From the NCBI RefSeq assembly GCF_042653545.1, contig NZ_JBHSIS010000011.1, forward strand, positions 66,203 to 130,202: a stretch of 64,000 nucleotides of DNA, given 5' to 3'. This DNA is from Actinophytocola glycyrrhizae (lineage in GTDB: Bacteria; Actinomycetota; Actinomycetes; Mycobacteriales; Pseudonocardiaceae). This document shows positions 8,622-17,129 of the stretch, in pieces. How positions within the stretch are numbered: the first letter of the stretch is position 1; the number at the start of each line of letters is the position of its first letter. A program made the translations under genes and the position numbers. The notes below the pieces were generated by a model. The model did no database searches. It saw nothing but the letters and a program-made list of their open reading frames with translations, and was not told the origin of the DNA.

Positions 8622-9158
8622 TCAGGCCCAGTCGTTCAGTACCAGGGTCGGGTTGCTCTGGGTGAACCGGAACCGAGGAGCGCCGGGGCCGGAGCTGTGC
8701 TGGTACTTGACGACACCCGCGCTGGTGTAGCCCACGATGTCGAAGCTGTTCATGTCCCAGTTGTCCGGACCCTCCCACACGGTCGAGTGTGAGACGAGGG
8801 TGAGGTGCTGCCCCCGGATGTAGCACGAGTTGACCGTCTGACCCGTCGTCGCGAAGGTGATGTCGGCCTTCACCTTCGTGGTGTGGTTCGGGAACTGCCC
8901 GAAGACGGGCTTCAGGGGGATCGGCTGCGCCAGGTACGACACCTTGATGCCCACGATGACCTCGGAGTTGTAGCGCAGGTCGTCGCCACCGGTGTTGAAC
9001 GTCATGGTGAACTTGGAGACCGAGCCGCAGGAGCCGATGGGGTTCGCGCCCGCGCTGGTGGTGGTCACGGCCCCGGCAAGGCCCGCGGTGAGCAGGATGA
9101 CGGCGGCGGCGGCGATCGTGCGCGCTCGGCGGCCGATGGCGCCGGTGGTGAGCTTCAT
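8622..9158 (-). CDS. Small secreted protein of unknown function
   Basis: A 178-residue protein starting at the ATG at 9156-9158, chosen because AGGGAGGAACC precedes it. The N-terminus has Arg-rich residues, a hydrophobic core (IAAAAVILLTAGLAGAV) and an Ala-x-Ala-like site, so it is very likely exported. The mature part is beta-rich with two cysteines (SCG near the start, NSCYIRG in the middle) that could form one disulfide. I recognise no domain. It is transcribed alone, ahead of a 20-bp terminator hairpin. Confidence 0.8.
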   Translation of the reverse strand: MKLTTGAIGRRARTIAAAAVILLTAGLAGAVTTTSAGANPIGSCGSVSKFTMTFNTGGDDLRYNSEVIVGIKVSYLAQPIPLKPVFGQFPNHTTKVKADITFATTGQTVNSCYIRGQHLTLVSHSTVWEGPDNWDMNSFDIVGYTSAGVVKYQHSSGPGAPRFRFTQSNPTLVLNDWA

Positions 9159-9274
9159 GGGTTCCTCCCTGTGTGACATGCGCCTTGGCGGCGCCGCCAC
9201 CAGGGTGGTGCTTGCGACCGGGTGTCCGGGACGGGGAAACCTCCGGTGGGAAAGGTAGGAAAACCCGATGGCGC

Positions 9275-9955
9275 TCAGGCGAGGTCGCCGTTGCCGCGCA
9301 GGAACGCCAGCGTGGCGAGGACCCGCACGTTGACCCCCCGGCGTTTCACCTCGCCGAGCGACCCGAGGCCGAGCTTCGACGTGATCACCGAGAGGTGCTT
9401 CTCCACGGTGCCGACCTGGCAGGCCATGTGCTCGGCGATGCCCAGGTTCGAGCGGCCCTCCGCGACCAGGGCGAGCACGCGGCGCTCGTGCGGGCTCAAC
9501 AGGTCGAGTGGGTTCTTCGGCCGTGGACCGGTCATCAGCGCGCGGATCAGCTGCCGGTCGATCACCACCTCGCCCCGGTCGACCCGGCGCAGCGCGTCGA
9601 TCAGCTCGTCCAGGTTGCCGACCCGGTCCTTGAGCAGGTACCCGAGCGCCCGCGACTCGCCGGGCATGCCGAGCAGCCGCTGGGCGTAGCCGATCTCGCC
9701 CTGGGAGGACAGGACCAGCAGCCCCACCTCCGGGTGGCTGGCCCGTACCAGCTCGGCGAGGCGCAGGCCCTCGTCGCGGTGGTCCGGTGGCAGCCTGATG
9801 TCGAGCAGGAGGACGTCGGGCGGATCCGCGTCGACCAGGCGGGTCGCCGACTCGACGTCGGCCGCCGCGCCGGTCACGCGCATGCCGCGACCGCGCAGGC
9901 CTTCGGTGAGGATGTCCTGCAGCAGCAGGTGGTCCTCGACGATCCCTACGCGCAT
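9275..9955 (-). CDS. NarL/FixJ-family response regulator
   Basis: A 226-residue two-component regulator. The receiver domain has the acidic pair VEDH near residue 7 and the phospho-acceptor Asp52 in VLLLDIRLPP; Lys in YLLKDR completes the site. The C-terminal LuxR-type HTH runs from LSPHERRVLALVAEGRSN to VEKHLSVITSKLGL. Its ATG at 9953-9955 lies inside the end of the upstream kinase gene (10-bp overlap), so kinase and regulator form one unit. Targets are not evident. Confidence 0.95.
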   Translation of the reverse strand: MRVGIVEDHLLLQDILTEGLRGRGMRVTGAAADVESATRLVDADPPDVLLLDIRLPPDHRDEGLRLAELVRASHPEVGLLVLSSQGEIGYAQRLLGMPGESRALGYLLKDRVGNLDELIDALRRVDRGEVVIDRQLIRALMTGPRPKNPLDLLSPHERRVLALVAEGRSNLGIAEHMACQVGTVEKHLSVITSKLGLGSLGEVKRRGVNVRVLATLAFLRGNGDLA

Positions 9956-11706
9956 GGCACGCCGATCGGCAGCCGGGCCGAAACGGTGGTGCCGCGCCCC
10001 GGCTCGCTCGACACGGCCACCGAGCCGCCGACCGAGGCGGCCCGCAGACGAAGGGCCCTCGGGTCGCCCGTGCCGCTGCCCGTGCCGCTGCCCGTGCCGC
10101 TGCCCGTGCCGCTGCCCGTGCCGTTGTCGCGGACCTCCAGCACGAGCGCGCCCCGGTCCTCCCGGACCGTGACCACCACCGCGGACGCGTCCGCGTGCTT
10201 GTACACGTTCGCGACGGCCTCGGTGACCAGGAAGTACGCGGTCAGTTCGAGGTCCGGTGGAAAGCGGTCCGCCGGGATGTCCGCCAGCACCGGGATGGGC
10301 GACAGGGCGCCGAGTTGCGCCACCGCCGCGGCGAGCCCGTGCTCGACCAGCGTCTCCGGGTAGATGCCCTGCGTCAGTTCGCGCAGCGCGGCGACCGCCT
10401 GGCCGATCAACTGGTGGGCCCGCTGCAGCGCGCTGTCGGCGGGCAGCGAGCCGGTGCGGGCCATGTCGAGCAGCAGCATGGCGCCGAACAGCTGTTGCTG
10501 CGGGCCGTCGTGCAGGTCGCGCTGGATGCGGTGCCGCTCGGCGAACGCCGCGTCGGGCAGCCGGCGCGCGGCGACGTGCGAGCTGGCGATCGCCAGGCCC
10601 GCGATGTCGAGCGCGACGTCGACCACCCGGCGTTGTTCGGCGAGGGTCTCGTCGTGTTCGACGACCGCGACCAGCGCGCCGTCGCGGTGCACCTCGGTCA
10701 CCGCACGCCCCGGCGACGGGCCCGGTGTCACGGGCCTGCCGTGCACGTCCAGGAACGAACCACCGTCGTCGGTGTAGTGCAGGACGAGCGTCGGATCGCC
10801 GACCGCGTCGGCCAGCGCGCGCTGCAGCACGACCGGCGGCGTCTCGTGTGGTTGGCCGGACTGTCCGAGCACGGTCCGCGCCGCCTGCGCGCACGCCAGC
10901 TCCAGGTGCAGCCTGCGGGCGGCGATCGCGAGGGGCACCGCGCCGACGAGCAGCGCGCAGGCCACGAACAGCGACACCGTGCGACCGCCCGAGTCGGCCC
11001 CGGACGCGGCGACCAGCGCGGCCGAGATCCCACCGAGCCCGGCCATCATGACCGTGCCCCACTGCGCGGCGCCGTGCCTGCGCCGCAGGCTGGTGGCCGA
11101 CAGCCAGCGGCGGACGACCACGGCCAGTGTCGCGGCGGTCACGACCACATAGGTCACACTGCTCGCCACGGCGGTCGCGGTGGGCGGCCCCGGATCGTGG
11201 TTCCACCACCACGGCGGCACCGGGGAGTCCACGGCGTACCGGACGACCTGGGTGCCGACCGCGCCCGCGTAGGCCACGGCGACGAGGACGCGGGCGCCGG
11301 TCGTGCCCAGCCTGCCGTGCGGCAGGGCCAGTGCGATGTGCGCGAGGACCGCCGTCCACAGGTAGGCGAGGCAGAAGCCGATCGCGAACCAGGGTTCGGT
11401 CGTGCTGGTCCGGAGGTCGCCGAGGTGGAAGGCGGCCCCGGTGAGGACGATGAGCGCGCCGATCCTCGGCCGGGACGTGCCCGACCAGAGCCACCCGCCG
11501 ATGGCGATGGCGACCACGCCGAAGCCGTGCAGCGCCACGTCGGTCCACGTCTGGTGCGCGACCGGTGCGGAGATGGCGATGGACGAGGCCGCGAAGCCGA
11601 GGGCGGCCGTGGTCCCGAGTGGAGGGCCGAGGTTCCGAGCAGGCAGCGGAACCCCCAAGAACGGACACAGCAGGAACGGTCTGGGCGTCGGTGCCCACAC
11701 CGCCAT
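9946..11706 (-). CDS. Membrane sensor histidine kinase (HisKA_3 type) with repeat-expanded G-box
   Basis: A 586-residue sensor kinase paired with the NarL-type regulator that follows. The first 250 residues hold several hydrophobic helices, so it is membrane bound. The H-box HRIQRDLHDGPQQQL puts the phospho-histidine at His399, typical of HisKA_3. The HATPase domain has an N-box (TEAVANVYKHA) and DNGTG, but directly after DNG the chain runs through five GTGS units encoded by a 12-bp tandem repeat before continuing DPRALRLRAASVGG. That insertion sits in the loop that normally closes over ATP. The reading frame is intact since each unit is four codons. Start codon uncertain; ATG at 11704-11706 used. 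Confidence 0.92.
   Translation of the reverse strand: MAVWAPTPRPFLLCPFLGVPLPARNLGPPLGTTAALGFAASSIAISAPVAHQTWTDVALHGFGVVAIAIGGWLWSGTSRPRIGALIVLTGAAFHLGDLRTSTTEPWFAIGFCLAYLWTAVLAHIALALPHGRLGTTGARVLVAVAYAGAVGTQVVRYAVDSPVPPWWWNHDPGPPTATAVASSVTYVVVTAATLAVVVRRWLSATSLRRRHGAAQWGTVMMAGLGGISAALVAASGADSGGRTVSLFVACALLVGAVPLAIAARRLHLELACAQAARTVLGQSGQPHETPPVVLQRALADAVGDPTLVLHYTDDGGSFLDVHGRPVTPGPSPGRAVTEVHRDGALVAVVEHDETLAEQRRVVDVALDIAGLAIASSHVAARRLPDAAFAERHRIQRDLHDGPQQQLFGAMLLLDMARTGSLPADSALQRAHQLIGQAVAALRELTQGIYPETLVEHGLAAAVAQLGALSPIPVLADIPADRFPPDLELTAYFLVTEAVANVYKHADASAVVVTVREDRGALVLEVRDNGTGSGTGSGTGSGTGSGTGDPRALRLRAASVGGSVAVSSEPGRGTTVSARLPIGVPCA
10067..10126. repeat. 12-bp tandem repeat inside the kinase gene
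   Basis: Five consecutive units of CCCGTGCCGCTG (the last has one change) over 60 bp. On the coding strand it specifies repeated Gly-Thr-Gly-Ser in the ATP-binding domain. Such perfect units are prone to slippage without frameshift. Confidence 0.95.
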
Positions 11707-11865
11707 TCTCGCACCGGATGCCGTCCGGGCATCCTGCTCTCCAGTTCGCGCGGATCCCTGCGGATGTTACGGCGCATCATCGACACCGGAACCGGCGCGG
11801 ACCGGCGGTCGCGCGCCGCGAGCCCGGACACCGGGGGAGAACTCGCCGGCCGGGACGACCGCGGC

Positions 11866-13071
11866 TCACAGGGCCGGTGGTCGGGTGTCCTGGGTCAGGC
11901 GCGCCCGCCGCGTCGTCAGGAAGGCCCGTTCTGCGTCGTTCGTGGCCAGGGTGATCGCCTCGTCGTAGGCGGCGAGGGCGGCCGAGGTGCGGCCCAGGCG
12001 CGTCAGCAGGTCCGCGCGGGTGGCGGGCAGCAGGTGGTAGCCCGGCAGGTCCAGCTCGTCGACGATGGCCAGCGCCAGCGCCGGTCCGTGCACCTCGGCG
12101 ACGGCGACCGCGCGGTTGAGCGCCACGACCGGGGTCGGGACGTGTGCCAGCAGTTGGTCGTAGAGCGCCAGCACCTGCGCCCAGTCGGTCGCGGACCCGT
12201 CCGTGTGCACGGCGTTGATCGCGGCCTGCAACTGGTAGGGCCCCGGCCGGGCACGGCGCAGGCACCGGCGCACCAGCTCATGCCCCTCGGCGATCAGGTC
12301 TCCGTCCCACAGTGACCGGTCCTGCTCCGCGAGCACCATCAGCTCACCGGATGGCCCCGTCCGCGCGGGCCGCCGGGCTTCGGTGAGCAGGAGCAGCGCC
12401 AGCAGCCCGATCACCTCCGGCTCGTCGGGCATCAGGTCGGCGAGCGCCCGCGCGAGGCGGACGGCCTCCTGGCACAGGTCCGTCCGCAGCAGCTGTCCCG
12501 ACGTCGACGTGTACCCCTCGTTGAAGACCAGGTAGAGCACGGTGAGCACCGACGTCAGCCGGTCGGGGAGTTCGGCGGCGCCTGGCACCCGGTAGGGGAT
12601 GCCCGCGTCGCGGATCTTCTTCTTCGCCCGGACGATCCGCTGGGCGACGGTCGCCTCCGGCACCAGGTAGGCCCGTGCGATCTCCGCCACCTCCAGCCCG
12701 CCGAGCAGGCGCAGCGTGAGCGCGGTCCGCGCGAGCGGCGACAGCGCAGGGTGGCAGCAGGTGAAGATCATGCGTAGCTCGTCGTCGCGCACCGGTCCCA
12801 CCTCCTCCGGCTCTTCGGGTTGGTGCAGCAGCAGTGCCTGCGCGTGGCGGGCCTCCCTGGTGGACTCCCGGCGCAGGCGGTCGATCGCGCGGTTGCGTGC
12901 GGTGGTCACGATCCACGCGCCCGGGTTGGGCGGCGGCTGCTCCCACTTCTGGACGGCCACCGCGAACGCGTCCTGGACGGCCTCCTCGGCGAGCCCGATG
13001 TCACCGAGGACGCGCGTCAGCGTCGCCACGCACCGGCCGTACTCCGCCCGGTAGATCCGGTCCAGGTCCAT
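11866..13071 (-). CDS. ECF sigma factor with C-terminal TPR-like domain (ECF42-like)
   Basis: A 401-residue extracytoplasmic-function sigma factor. Region 2 is at the N-terminus (YRAEYGRCVATLTRVLGDIGLAEE...AFAVAVQKW, with a TTARNRAIDRLRR promoter-melting part), and region 4 at about residues 110-160 (LTLRLLGGLEVAEIARAYLVPEATVAQRIVRAKKKIR). The remaining 200-odd residues form helical repeats (DLLTRLGRTSAALAAYDEAI). Long sigma factors of this build, next to a DGPF-domain gene and lacking an anti-sigma gene, match group ECF42 as described in the literature. The DGPF gene lies just upstream with only six bases between them. Confidence 0.92.
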   Translation of the reverse strand: MDLDRIYRAEYGRCVATLTRVLGDIGLAEEAVQDAFAVAVQKWEQPPPNPGAWIVTTARNRAIDRLRRESTREARHAQALLLHQPEEPEEVGPVRDDELRMIFTCCHPALSPLARTALTLRLLGGLEVAEIARAYLVPEATVAQRIVRAKKKIRDAGIPYRVPGAAELPDRLTSVLTVLYLVFNEGYTSTSGQLLRTDLCQEAVRLARALADLMPDEPEVIGLLALLLLTEARRPARTGPSGELMVLAEQDRSLWDGDLIAEGHELVRRCLRRARPGPYQLQAAINAVHTDGSATDWAQVLALYDQLLAHVPTPVVALNRAVAVAEVHGPALALAIVDELDLPGYHLLPATRADLLTRLGRTSAALAAYDEAITLATNDAERAFLTTRRARLTQDTRPPAL

Positions 13072-13077
13072 CCGCGC

Positions 13078-13431
13078 CTATGCCCCGGAACCGTCGTCGA
13101 ACGGACGCACCTCGATCGGGCGCCCGCAGGCAAGCGCGCACTTGTCGGCCCAGACCAGCGCCTGGTCGAGGTCGTCGCACCGGATCACCCAGAAGCCGCC
13201 GATCTGCTCCTTCGTCTCGGCGAACGGGCCGTCGGTGATCGTGGTCGTGCCGCCGGCGGGGCGGACGACCGTGGTGGCGTGCGAGGGCTGCAGACCGCCG
13301 ACGAACACCCACGAACCGGCGGCCCGCATCTCGTCGGTGACCTCGCCCGTCCTGGCCATCTGCGCCCGCCGTTCCTCTTCGGACTCCGGCACGGTCTCGT
13401 CGAGCTGGACGGCGAGCAGGTACTGCTTCAC
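13078..13431 (-). CDS. DGPF-domain (YCII-related) protein
   Basis: A 117-residue cytosolic protein with the signature TITDGPFAETKEQIGGFWVI that names the DGPF family, related to YCII ferredoxin-like folds. The start is the GTG at 13429-13431, five bases after GGAGG; longer readings have no ribosome site. It is first in a two-gene unit with the ECF42-like sigma factor. DGPF proteins commonly flank such sigma factors and may be partners or targets, but no biochemical role is settled. Confidence 0.9.
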   Translation of the reverse strand: MKQYLLAVQLDETVPESEEERRAQMARTGEVTDEMRAAGSWVFVGGLQPSHATTVVRPAGGTTTITDGPFAETKEQIGGFWVIRCDDLDQALVWADKCALACGRPIEVRPFDDGSGA

Positions 13432-13717
13432 GGTGACCTCCACATGGCTTCGCGGTCTCACCCTGGCTACGAACGGGCTCGACGCCATTCGACACCACCA
13501 CGGAAAGATCTCGGGCGGGAGGCCGCCCGTCAGCACCGCGTGCGTGCGGCGCGTGATGCGTCACCCCCAGCAACGGATGTCGCACCACGAATTCAGCCAT
13601 TGGAGTCGTTGAGAACTCTCCCGGTCCCGGTTCAGGTGAACTCGTCGTGTCCGGTGTTCGACGTCCGGCGAGGCGGGAACCCACATGTCGTCCGAACGTT
13701 TCGACGGGAGGGTGGAA

Positions 13718-14038
13718 ATGATCAGATACTACGACAAGGAAATGTGCGGTCTGGTGATGTGGGATCCGCACGGAAAAAAGATCGGCACGGTGCGGGAAGT
13801 GTGGGCTGACGAGCGCACCGGGGAGCCGGAGTGGGTTTCCATCGGCACGGGGTTCCTCGGGCGGCACCACTCCTTCCTCCCGCTGAACGCGGTGGCGGTC
13901 ACGCCAGGGCATCTCGCCGTGTCGATCCCCAAACAGGTGGTGGACGACGCGCCGCGGGTGCACCCCCCTGGCAACCCGATGGAGGAGGTCGATCAGGACG
14001 TGCTGCGCACCTACTACCGAACCGAGGTGTCCCGATGA
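13718..14038 (+). CDS. PRC-barrel domain protein
   Basis: A 106-residue protein beginning at the ATG at 13718, preceded by GGGAGG. The sequence GLVMWDPHGKKIGTVREVWADERTGEPEWVSI is a PRC-barrel beta sheet, a small fold used for RNA or protein binding in diverse contexts, including stress proteins of actinomycetes. The C-terminal 30 residues (VDDAPRVHP...QDVLRTYYR) resemble the usual extension. Its stop overlaps the start of the next gene in ATGA, so both are translated together. Confidence 0.85.
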   Translation: MIRYYDKEMCGLVMWDPHGKKIGTVREVWADERTGEPEWVSIGTGFLGRHHSFLPLNAVAVTPGHLAVSIPKQVVDDAPRVHPPGNPMEEVDQDVLRTYYRTEVSR

Positions 14039-14316
14039 AAGCTCTGCTGCGCGCCGTTCTTCTGGCACTGACGGCGAGCAGCGCGATACTGGTGGGGCCC
14101 GTGACGCCGGTGGCCGCGGCACCGCAGACCACCCACGTGGCCGCCGAGGAGAACCGTGGTGAGGAGGAGTCGGGCGACGACGACAACGGAATGTGGGGCC
14201 TGCTCGGTCTTCTCGGCCTGGTCGGGCTCGTCGGACTCGTCCGCCGCGGCAGGAGGAACGAGTACCTAGCGGGGCCTGCCGACGCGCCACCCGCGACCCG
14301 GTACGGCGACAAATGA
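14035..14316 (+). CDS. Small secreted or anchored protein with WGxxGxxGxxG tail
   Basis: A 93-residue protein with a cleavable-looking signal (ALLRAVLLALTASSAIL...VAAAP), an acidic linker (EENRGEEESGDDDN) and then WGLLGLLGLVGLVGLVRRGRR, the tryptophan-glycine helix followed by basic residues seen in WGxxGxxG-type proteins. That C-terminal helix plus basic patch suggests membrane anchoring. It is coupled to the PRC-barrel gene by an ATGA overlap. Function unknown. Confidence 0.82.
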   Translation: MKALLRAVLLALTASSAILVGPVTPVAAAPQTTHVAAEENRGEEESGDDDNGMWGLLGLLGLVGLVGLVRRGRRNEYLAGPADAPPATRYGDK

Positions 14317-14319
14317 GAG

Positions 14320-14374
14320 CGGGTCGGCCGCGAAACGGAGAATCTTGGTGGGAGTCCGCCATGCGGCCGACCCG
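14320..14374. terminator. Long stem-loop after the WGxxGxxG gene
   Basis: CGGGTCGGCCGC (14320-14331) pairs with GCGGCCGACCCG (14363-14374), a perfect 12-bp stem with a 31-base loop, right after the stop codon. Confidence 0.6.
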
Positions 14375-14433
14375 TTCGAGGGCTTGAACCGCAAGCGGTG
14401 CGCGACAGGCCGCCGCTCGCGCCCGGGTGACCT

Positions 14434-14787
14434 TCACCTGACTCGATGGCAGCCTTCACCGAGGGCGTCGGTGACCGTTGTGTGCACCGAAACCACGGTG
14501 TCCAGGCCGGTGAGCCGGATGGGCCGGACGCATTCCCTGCGCACCGCGACCACCCGAACCTCGGGGCGTCCCGCCGCCGCGGCCTCGAAGAGCACGTGCA
14601 GGCCCGCCGACGCGAGGAACGTGACCGCCAGCAGGTCGATGACCAACAGGTCCGGTTCGCTGCGCATGGCTTCCGTGATCGCGGTCCGCAGTGCGGGCGC
14701 GGTCGTCACATCCACCTCGCCGCACAGACACGCGACGCTCGCGCCGGTCAGTCGGGTGATGGAAACGTCGAGCCCGGTGTCTGCCAT
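14434..14787 (-). CDS. STAS-domain anti-sigma factor antagonist
   Basis: A 117-residue STAS protein of the SpoIIAA/RsbV kind that would bind an anti-sigma kinase in the unphosphorylated state. The core ACLCGEVDVTTAPALRTAI and LLVIDLLAVTFLASAGLHVLFEAA is diagnostic, with the serine of ASAGL at the usual phosphorylation position. No anti-sigma kinase gene is adjacent, so its partner is elsewhere. Start at ATG 14785-14787. Confidence 0.9.
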   Translation of the reverse strand: MADTGLDVSITRLTGASVACLCGEVDVTTAPALRTAITEAMRSEPDLLVIDLLAVTFLASAGLHVLFEAAAAGRPEVRVVAVRRECVRPIRLTGLDTVVSVHTTVTDALGEGCHRVR

Positions 14788-14869
14788 GCCGTCCCCATTC
14801 CGGGAAAGTCGGGAAGGACGGCGGCGGTGCCTCCTGCGATCGCCGCCACCCTTCCCGTCGGGATCCCCA

Positions 14870-15328
14870 CTACAGTGGTACGGGTCCGCCGCCGAGCAGG
14901 TCGTTCACCAGTTGTGACAGGCGCTGCAGCAGCCGCTGCACCAACTCGTTCAGCTGCTCCGCCACCGACGGCGGATTGGCTTCCCGCGCCCCTTCCGGGA
15001 ACAGCCTGTCGACCTGGTCGCGGATCGTCGTGACCGCCTCGCCCGCCTCGCCGGCGAGCTCGCGGCTGCTCTCCGCGAGCGCGTACCGCTCCCCGCTCGC
15101 CAGCTCGGTCAGCAGCGGCTCCAGCTCGGTGAGCGTCGACTTCACCTCCGCGACATCACCAGCGTCGGCGGCGTCGGCCAGCGCGTCGTGCATGTCCTGG
15201 ACCAGGGCGGCGTCCTCCTGCGGGACTGCGGGCTGCGTCGCGACCGCGTTCGACACGGTCACGGTCCCGGTGACCGCCAGAGCAAGGGCTGTGGCCAATG
15301 CCGCGAAGCGCCCGATTCTTGCTTTCAT
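14870..15328 (-). CDS. Secreted helical protein of unknown function
   Basis: A 152-residue protein starting at the ATG at 15326-15328 with AAGGGG upstream. It has a clear signal peptide (ALATALALAVTGTVTVSNAVA) followed by a wholly helical, Glu/Leu/Ala-rich mature part with heptad-like spacing and a C-terminal LVQRLLQRLSQLVNDLL amphipathic helix. No domain recognised. It probably acts outside the membrane as a small coiled-coil protein. Confidence 0.78.
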   Translation of the reverse strand: MKARIGRFAALATALALAVTGTVTVSNAVATQPAVPQEDAALVQDMHDALADAADAGDVAEVKSTLTELEPLLTELASGERYALAESSRELAGEAGEAVTTIRDQVDRLFPEGAREANPPSVAEQLNELVQRLLQRLSQLVNDLLGGGPVPL

Positions 15329-15886
15329 GAGATACCCCTTCCCCAATTTCAAGATCACATAACGGATCTCGTCGCAATGGTCGCTCGGTATCGGCTAACA
15401 GCGCCAACGTAGAGTCGTGGTGTCTGGTGATGTGAATTCCCAATGTCACAGCTACCGGACGGGAGTTCGCAAGTTCGCGTCATAACAAGCAGTGGGCCCG
15501 TCAGTGTCGCGGCGTTTTCGGCCACGTGCGGTGAGCGCGGCGCCGGGGTTGACCAGCAAGCCCCCCGTTCTGGCGAACCTTCGTGTCCATCAGTGTCATC
15601 AACACGCCGACCAGCGTGTCGAGTGCTGTTAATCACCGCAAAGTGTGGTTTGGGACGAAATTTCTCCCACCGTGATCGGCCGGCGCACCGACAACCCACC
15701 AGGGGCATACTCTTCCCGTTTCCGGGAGGCTACGGTCAATGTCATCCGTCACTGTCGGATTTCGACCCGGCACGAACGGGTTGTCGAGCATCATCTTTGG
15801 CGTACCTGGCAAATACTCGCAGTGTTCCGTGGGTAGCTTCACAGTTGCCCGAGATCTTCCAGATCTCATTCGAAAGGAGAACTGCG
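15329..15886. other. Intergenic region without a recognised gene
   Basis: About 560 bases of lower GC than the surroundings between divergent secreted-protein genes. I see the ribosome site for the downstream gene (AAGGAGA at 15874-15880) and nothing else convincing: no tRNA, repeat or conserved hairpin. The length suggests long 5' leaders or regulatory DNA. Confidence 0.5.
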
Positions 15887-16747
15887 ATGCCGAAAATGGC
15901 AGGCCGCGGCGTTTTCTTCGCGGCCCTCGCGGTGCCGCTCGCACTCGCGGCAGCACCGTTGACCGCGTCCGCGGAGGAACCGGACGACGTGGTGATTACC
16001 GACCAGGTGGTGACGGACGCGGTGGCGACACCCGCCGGTGCGGCGATCATGTCCTCGCCAGACGACGAGTACGCCGTCCACGCCACGGACGACGAGAACG
16101 TCGCCGAGGAGGCCACGGAGGAGGCCACGGAGGAGGCCACGGAGGAGGCTGCCGAGGAGGCTGCCGAGGAAGCCGGCACCGAGGCCGCGACCGTGAGGCC
16201 CGTCGACGACGTGGTCGTCGTCGAAGCCGACGATGACGTGGTCGATTGGACGAACGACCACTGGACGGGTGCCGCCTACGAGCACGTCGCCGCGTACGCG
16301 GGTGTCGAGGGTTCGTGGGTGACCTCCACCGAGGCCGGTGCCGTGACGGGTGACCACGGTTGGGGCCACGGTGGTCTGCACGGTTCGGACACCACCGCTG
16401 CCTGGCACGAGGAAGTGACCGCGGGCGCGGGCGAGGACGGCGCCTTCGTGGAGTCGACGGAGAGCGGGGCCTACGAGAGCGACGGTTGGGGCCACGGTGG
16501 TCTGCACGGTTCGGACACCACCGCTGCCTGGCACGAGGAAGTGACCGCGGGCGCGGGCGAGGACGGCGCCTTCGTGGAATCGACGGAGAGCGGGGCCTAC
16601 GAGAGCGACGGTTGGGGCCACCACGGTGACTTCGCCGATCACGGCGACGAGATCGAGGGTGCCTCGTACGAGCAGACCGCCGCAGCGGCCGGTGACGAGG
16701 GCGCGTGGGCGGAGAACGTCGAATCCGCCGCGTTCGAGCTGGACTGA
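15887..16747 (+). CDS. Secreted acidic repeat protein
   Basis: A 286-residue protein with a strong ribosome site (AAGGAGA) and a signal peptide (FFAALAVPLALAAAPLTASA). The mature chain is very acidic. Residues around 70-95 are a run of EEAT then EEAA units, and further on two 42-residue repeats of the form GWGHGGLHGSDTTAAWHEE...GAYESD are identical in sequence, followed by a degenerate third (GWGHHGDF). The repeats carry histidine and glycine that could bind metal ions; this is a guess. I recognise no domain. Repeat structure points to a surface or matrix protein. Confidence 0.85.
   Translation: MPKMAGRGVFFAALAVPLALAAAPLTASAEEPDDVVITDQVVTDAVATPAGAAIMSSPDDEYAVHATDDENVAEEATEEATEEATEEAAEEAAEEAGTEAATVRPVDDVVVVEADDDVVDWTNDHWTGAAYEHVAAYAGVEGSWVTSTEAGAVTGDHGWGHGGLHGSDTTAAWHEEVTAGAGEDGAFVESTESGAYESDGWGHGGLHGSDTTAAWHEEVTAGAGEDGAFVESTESGAYESDGWGHHGDFADHGDEIEGASYEQTAAAAGDEGAWAENVESAAFELD
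16358..16609 (+). repeat. 126-bp direct duplication within the acidic protein gene
   Basis: Units 16358-16483 and 16484-16609 differ at one synonymous base by eye (GAGTCG versus GAATCG). A partial third unit begins at 16610. Near identity implies a recent duplication. Confidence 0.92.
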
Positions 16748-16811
16748 CGAAAGGGCGACCTGGCGTCGGTTCCCGTGCCCCGGGAGCCGACGCCTTCCTC
16801 GTGGAGGCACC

Positions 16812-17129
16812 GTGACGCAGACCCTCACCAGGAAGACACTCCTCTCGGACAAGGAGTTGGCTGTGGTACGACTGCTGGCCGACGGCCTGCGGACGAAGCA
16901 GGTCGCCCGGCGGCTCGGCATCAGCATGAGCGCGGTGTCGATGCGACTGAGCCGGGCGGCCGAGATCCTCGGCACCACGACGGCGATCCACACCGTCGTG
17001 GAATGTGCCCGCCTCGGCCTGCTCGAGCCGGACACCCACCGTGCGGCCCGTCTCCGTCGCGAGATCGCCGACCGCCACGCCTCGACGTGCTCGTTGCTGA
17101 GCAACCCGTCGTGTGACTGCCGGGGCTAG
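16812..17129 (+). CDS. Single-domain LuxR-type HTH regulator
   Basis: A 105-residue protein starting at GTG 16812 with GGAGG upstream. Residues 10-65 form a LuxR/GerE helix-turn-helix: LSDKELAVVRLLADGLRTKQVARRLGISMSAVSMRLSRAAEILG. No receiver domain. The C-terminus ends in a cysteine-containing SNPSCDCRG. It lies 64 bases after the acidic repeat protein, possibly in one transcript, and its stop codon interlocks with that of the convergent sigma gene. Confidence 0.82.
   Translation: MTQTLTRKTLLSDKELAVVRLLADGLRTKQVARRLGISMSAVSMRLSRAAEILGTTTAIHTVVECARLGLLEPDTHRAARLRREIADRHASTCSLLSNPSCDCRG

Noticed and set aside
9219..9268. Possible riboswitch upstream of the small secreted protein
   Set aside because: Some G/C-rich pairing exists but I could not match it to a ydaO, cobalamin or other consensus.
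10067..10126. CRISPR-like array
   Set aside because: The units are contiguous 12-mers without spacers and lie in a coding region; no cas genes are present.
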